NCBI RefSeq assembly: GCF_030813635.1
Contig: NZ_JAUSUM010000003.1
Coordinates: 462,248-526,247, forward strand
Length of the DNA: 64,000 bases
Source: Salibacterium salarium
Lineage (GTDB): Bacteria; Bacillota; Bacilli; Bacillales; Marinococcaceae
Direction: 5' to 3'
Made by a program: the position numbers and the translations under genes. The notes under the pieces are model-generated. The model did not search any database and had not been told where the DNA came from. It saw nothing but the letters and a program-made list of their open reading frames with translations. Positions 62,963-64,000 of this stretch are shown here, piece after piece. How positions within the stretch are numbered: position 1 is the stretch's first letter; each line of letters begins with the position of its first letter.

Positions 62963-63651
62963 ACGCGTAGCTCTCGCAACAGACGGCTTGTCCGTTGAGA
63001 AAACGGCACGAATCGCCCCTTATTCCCTTTTGCGTTGCCTCCCGAAATATAGATCGTATTGGCCGTGAAATCTATATCGTTGATTTGCAACTGTACCGCC
63101 TCACCTAACCGTAGCCCACAATCGAGCATTAACGTAAACAGAACGGCATCCCGAAAGTCGCTGTATGACCGCCTGTCCGGCTCTTTTATTAATCGGCGCG
63201 CCTGTTGTAACGTCAAGGCTTCGACTTGATCGGTCGGCTCTTTCAGCATTTTGACGCGTTTAAACGGGTTATGATCGAGATACTTCTCCTCGTATAAAAA
63301 CTGGAACATCGCCCGCAATACACTTAAATGCGTGTTTACGCCGCCTATACTCATGCCAGACGTTTTATACCGGTCTTTGACGTAGCTGTTATTGGCGTGC
63401 TTAACATGTTCATTCCGTAAGTAATTGACGTAGTTACGAGCCTCTTCGGTCGCTCTGTTTCCGCGTAATGGTTCAGAAATAAGTGAATGACCCATCGTTT
63501 CGATTGCATCGTATTTTCCGAAAAGCCACTCGGCTTGTTTCGCGTTCAGATAAATGTCGCAAAGGTTTGAAAACGAGAAACGGACGCGCTTGCTAATCGA
63601 ATCATATTTCGTACGATACCGTTTAGCCGGTCGCTTACCTTTTTTCAACAT
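62959..63651 (-). pseudogene. int: Tyrosine recombinase (integrase), C-terminally truncated
   Basis: A 230 aa remnant of an integrase. SAM-like N-terminal domain (VNTHLSVLRAMFQFLYEEKY) and the first part of the catalytic domain with Arg I in DCGLRLGEAVQL and the beta-hairpin Lys (GNAKGNKGRFVPF) are kept. It stops before the H-x-x-R and Tyr boxes, so it should be inactive. Its start is 150 bp from the tRNA-Thr attachment site. Confidence 0.85.
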
Positions 63652-63858
63652 AACAAAAAACGCCCCCTCTACCGTTTATTAAAACGATAAAGAGAGCGTT
63701 GCTTAATCGGTCTATTTTTCTTATGTGACCGGATTCTTTTGCGACCATTTCCCGCTACTGCTTCCGGAAAAACGAACGCTAGAACCACCGCCACATAAGT
63801 CTCCGTGTAACTATGGAGCTTCCTACCGGACTCGAACCGGTGACCTCATCCTTACCAT
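63532..63858. repeat. Right copy of the island-end repeat
   Basis: Partner of 46918-47243: integrase 5' part, terminator, spacer and tRNA-Thr 3' half, here with the intact tRNA. Confidence 0.85.
63655..63702 (-). terminator. rRNA/tRNA operon terminator
   Basis: Minus-strand stem AACGCTCTCTTTATCGTT / AAACGGTAGAGGGGGCGTT with TTTTTTG, downstream of tRNA-Thr and just before the integrase start codon. Confidence 0.75.
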
Positions 63859-63889
63859 GGATGCGCTCTACCAACTGAGCTAAGGAAGC
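63814..63889 (-). tRNA. trnT: tRNA-Thr (anticodon GGT)
   Basis: A 76-nt cloverleaf with encoded CCA: acceptor GCTTCCT / AGGAAGC, D-arm GCTCAGTTGGTAGAGC, anticodon stem CATCC / GGATG with loop ATGGTAA, T-arm ACCGG TTCGAGT CCGGT. It is the last gene of the rRNA operon and the integration target of the island. Confidence 0.97.
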
Positions 63890-63905
63890 TTATATATAAA
63901 AAAAA

Positions 63906-64000
<95 letters not shown>

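Overview
The window looks like chromosomal DNA of a low-GC Gram-positive spore former of the Bacillaceae, probably a moderately halophilic or alkaliphilic genus. Support: strong Shine-Dalgarno sites (AGGAGG type), sigma-A promoters, a tiny YjcZ-type sporulation-linked peptide, Bacillus-type families (YcgQ/YcgR, CBO0543, DUF5412, DUF6612, YxeA, HAAS), a very acidic lipoprotein, a BCCT transporter, and an rRNA operon ending in 5S rRNA and tRNA-Thr at the right edge. The genus call is inference.

Layout. 0-3.2 kb: an MDR oxidoreductase, a lipoprotein remnant and a YcgQ/YcgR permease pair. 3.5-15 kb: a leftward acid-sugar operon (DapA-type aldolase, Fe-alcohol dehydrogenase, DUF1537 kinase, SDR, BNR/sialidase-like protein, TRAP transporter DctPQM, PdxA2) behind a PrpR-type regulator whose AAA domain is degenerate. 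Its promoter region shows a sigma-A promoter, a 13/14 cre site and paired TTGCAAC boxes. 15-26.9 kb: ordinary loci (DUF6612 lipoprotein, DUF2569 protein, YtrA-type GntR/ABC operon, RND pump with divergent PadR, SRAP protein, EamA transporter).

27-40.3 kb: a class II lantibiotic cluster. Rightward: LanFEG immunity ABC transporter, YxeA-like protein, LanR/LanK two-component system. Leftward from a promoter at about 40.3 kb: LanA precursor, LanM synthetase, LanT peptidase/exporter and a second ABC exporter. The core peptide combines the CTxSxEC motif of lipid II-binding lantibiotics with the TCC tail of the lacticin 481 group and carries an extra cysteine. I consider this the best candidate for an undescribed system.

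40.4-47 kb: decayed genes (methyltransferases, acetyltransferase, GabD, FMN reductase) among a few intact ones (VOC, DUF4260, CBO0543, BCCT). 46.9-63.9 kb: a genomic island bounded by two copies of an approximately 326-bp segment (integrase N-terminus, terminator, 3' half of tRNA-Thr), implying serial integrations at tRNA-Thr. Between them are intact cargo genes (NfsA, Gfo/Idh with HxlR, ArsR with two DUF606 transporters, a homocysteine methyltransferase with LysR, GNAT, class A beta-lactamase, CGNR regulator with an alpha/beta hydrolase) and scars: IS3 and IS21 remnants, three integrase fragments, a truncated hsdM, and a copied piece of the lantibiotic-cluster ABC gene.

All calls come from reading the sequence; no database search was run. 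Promoter, operator and substrate assignments are predictions.
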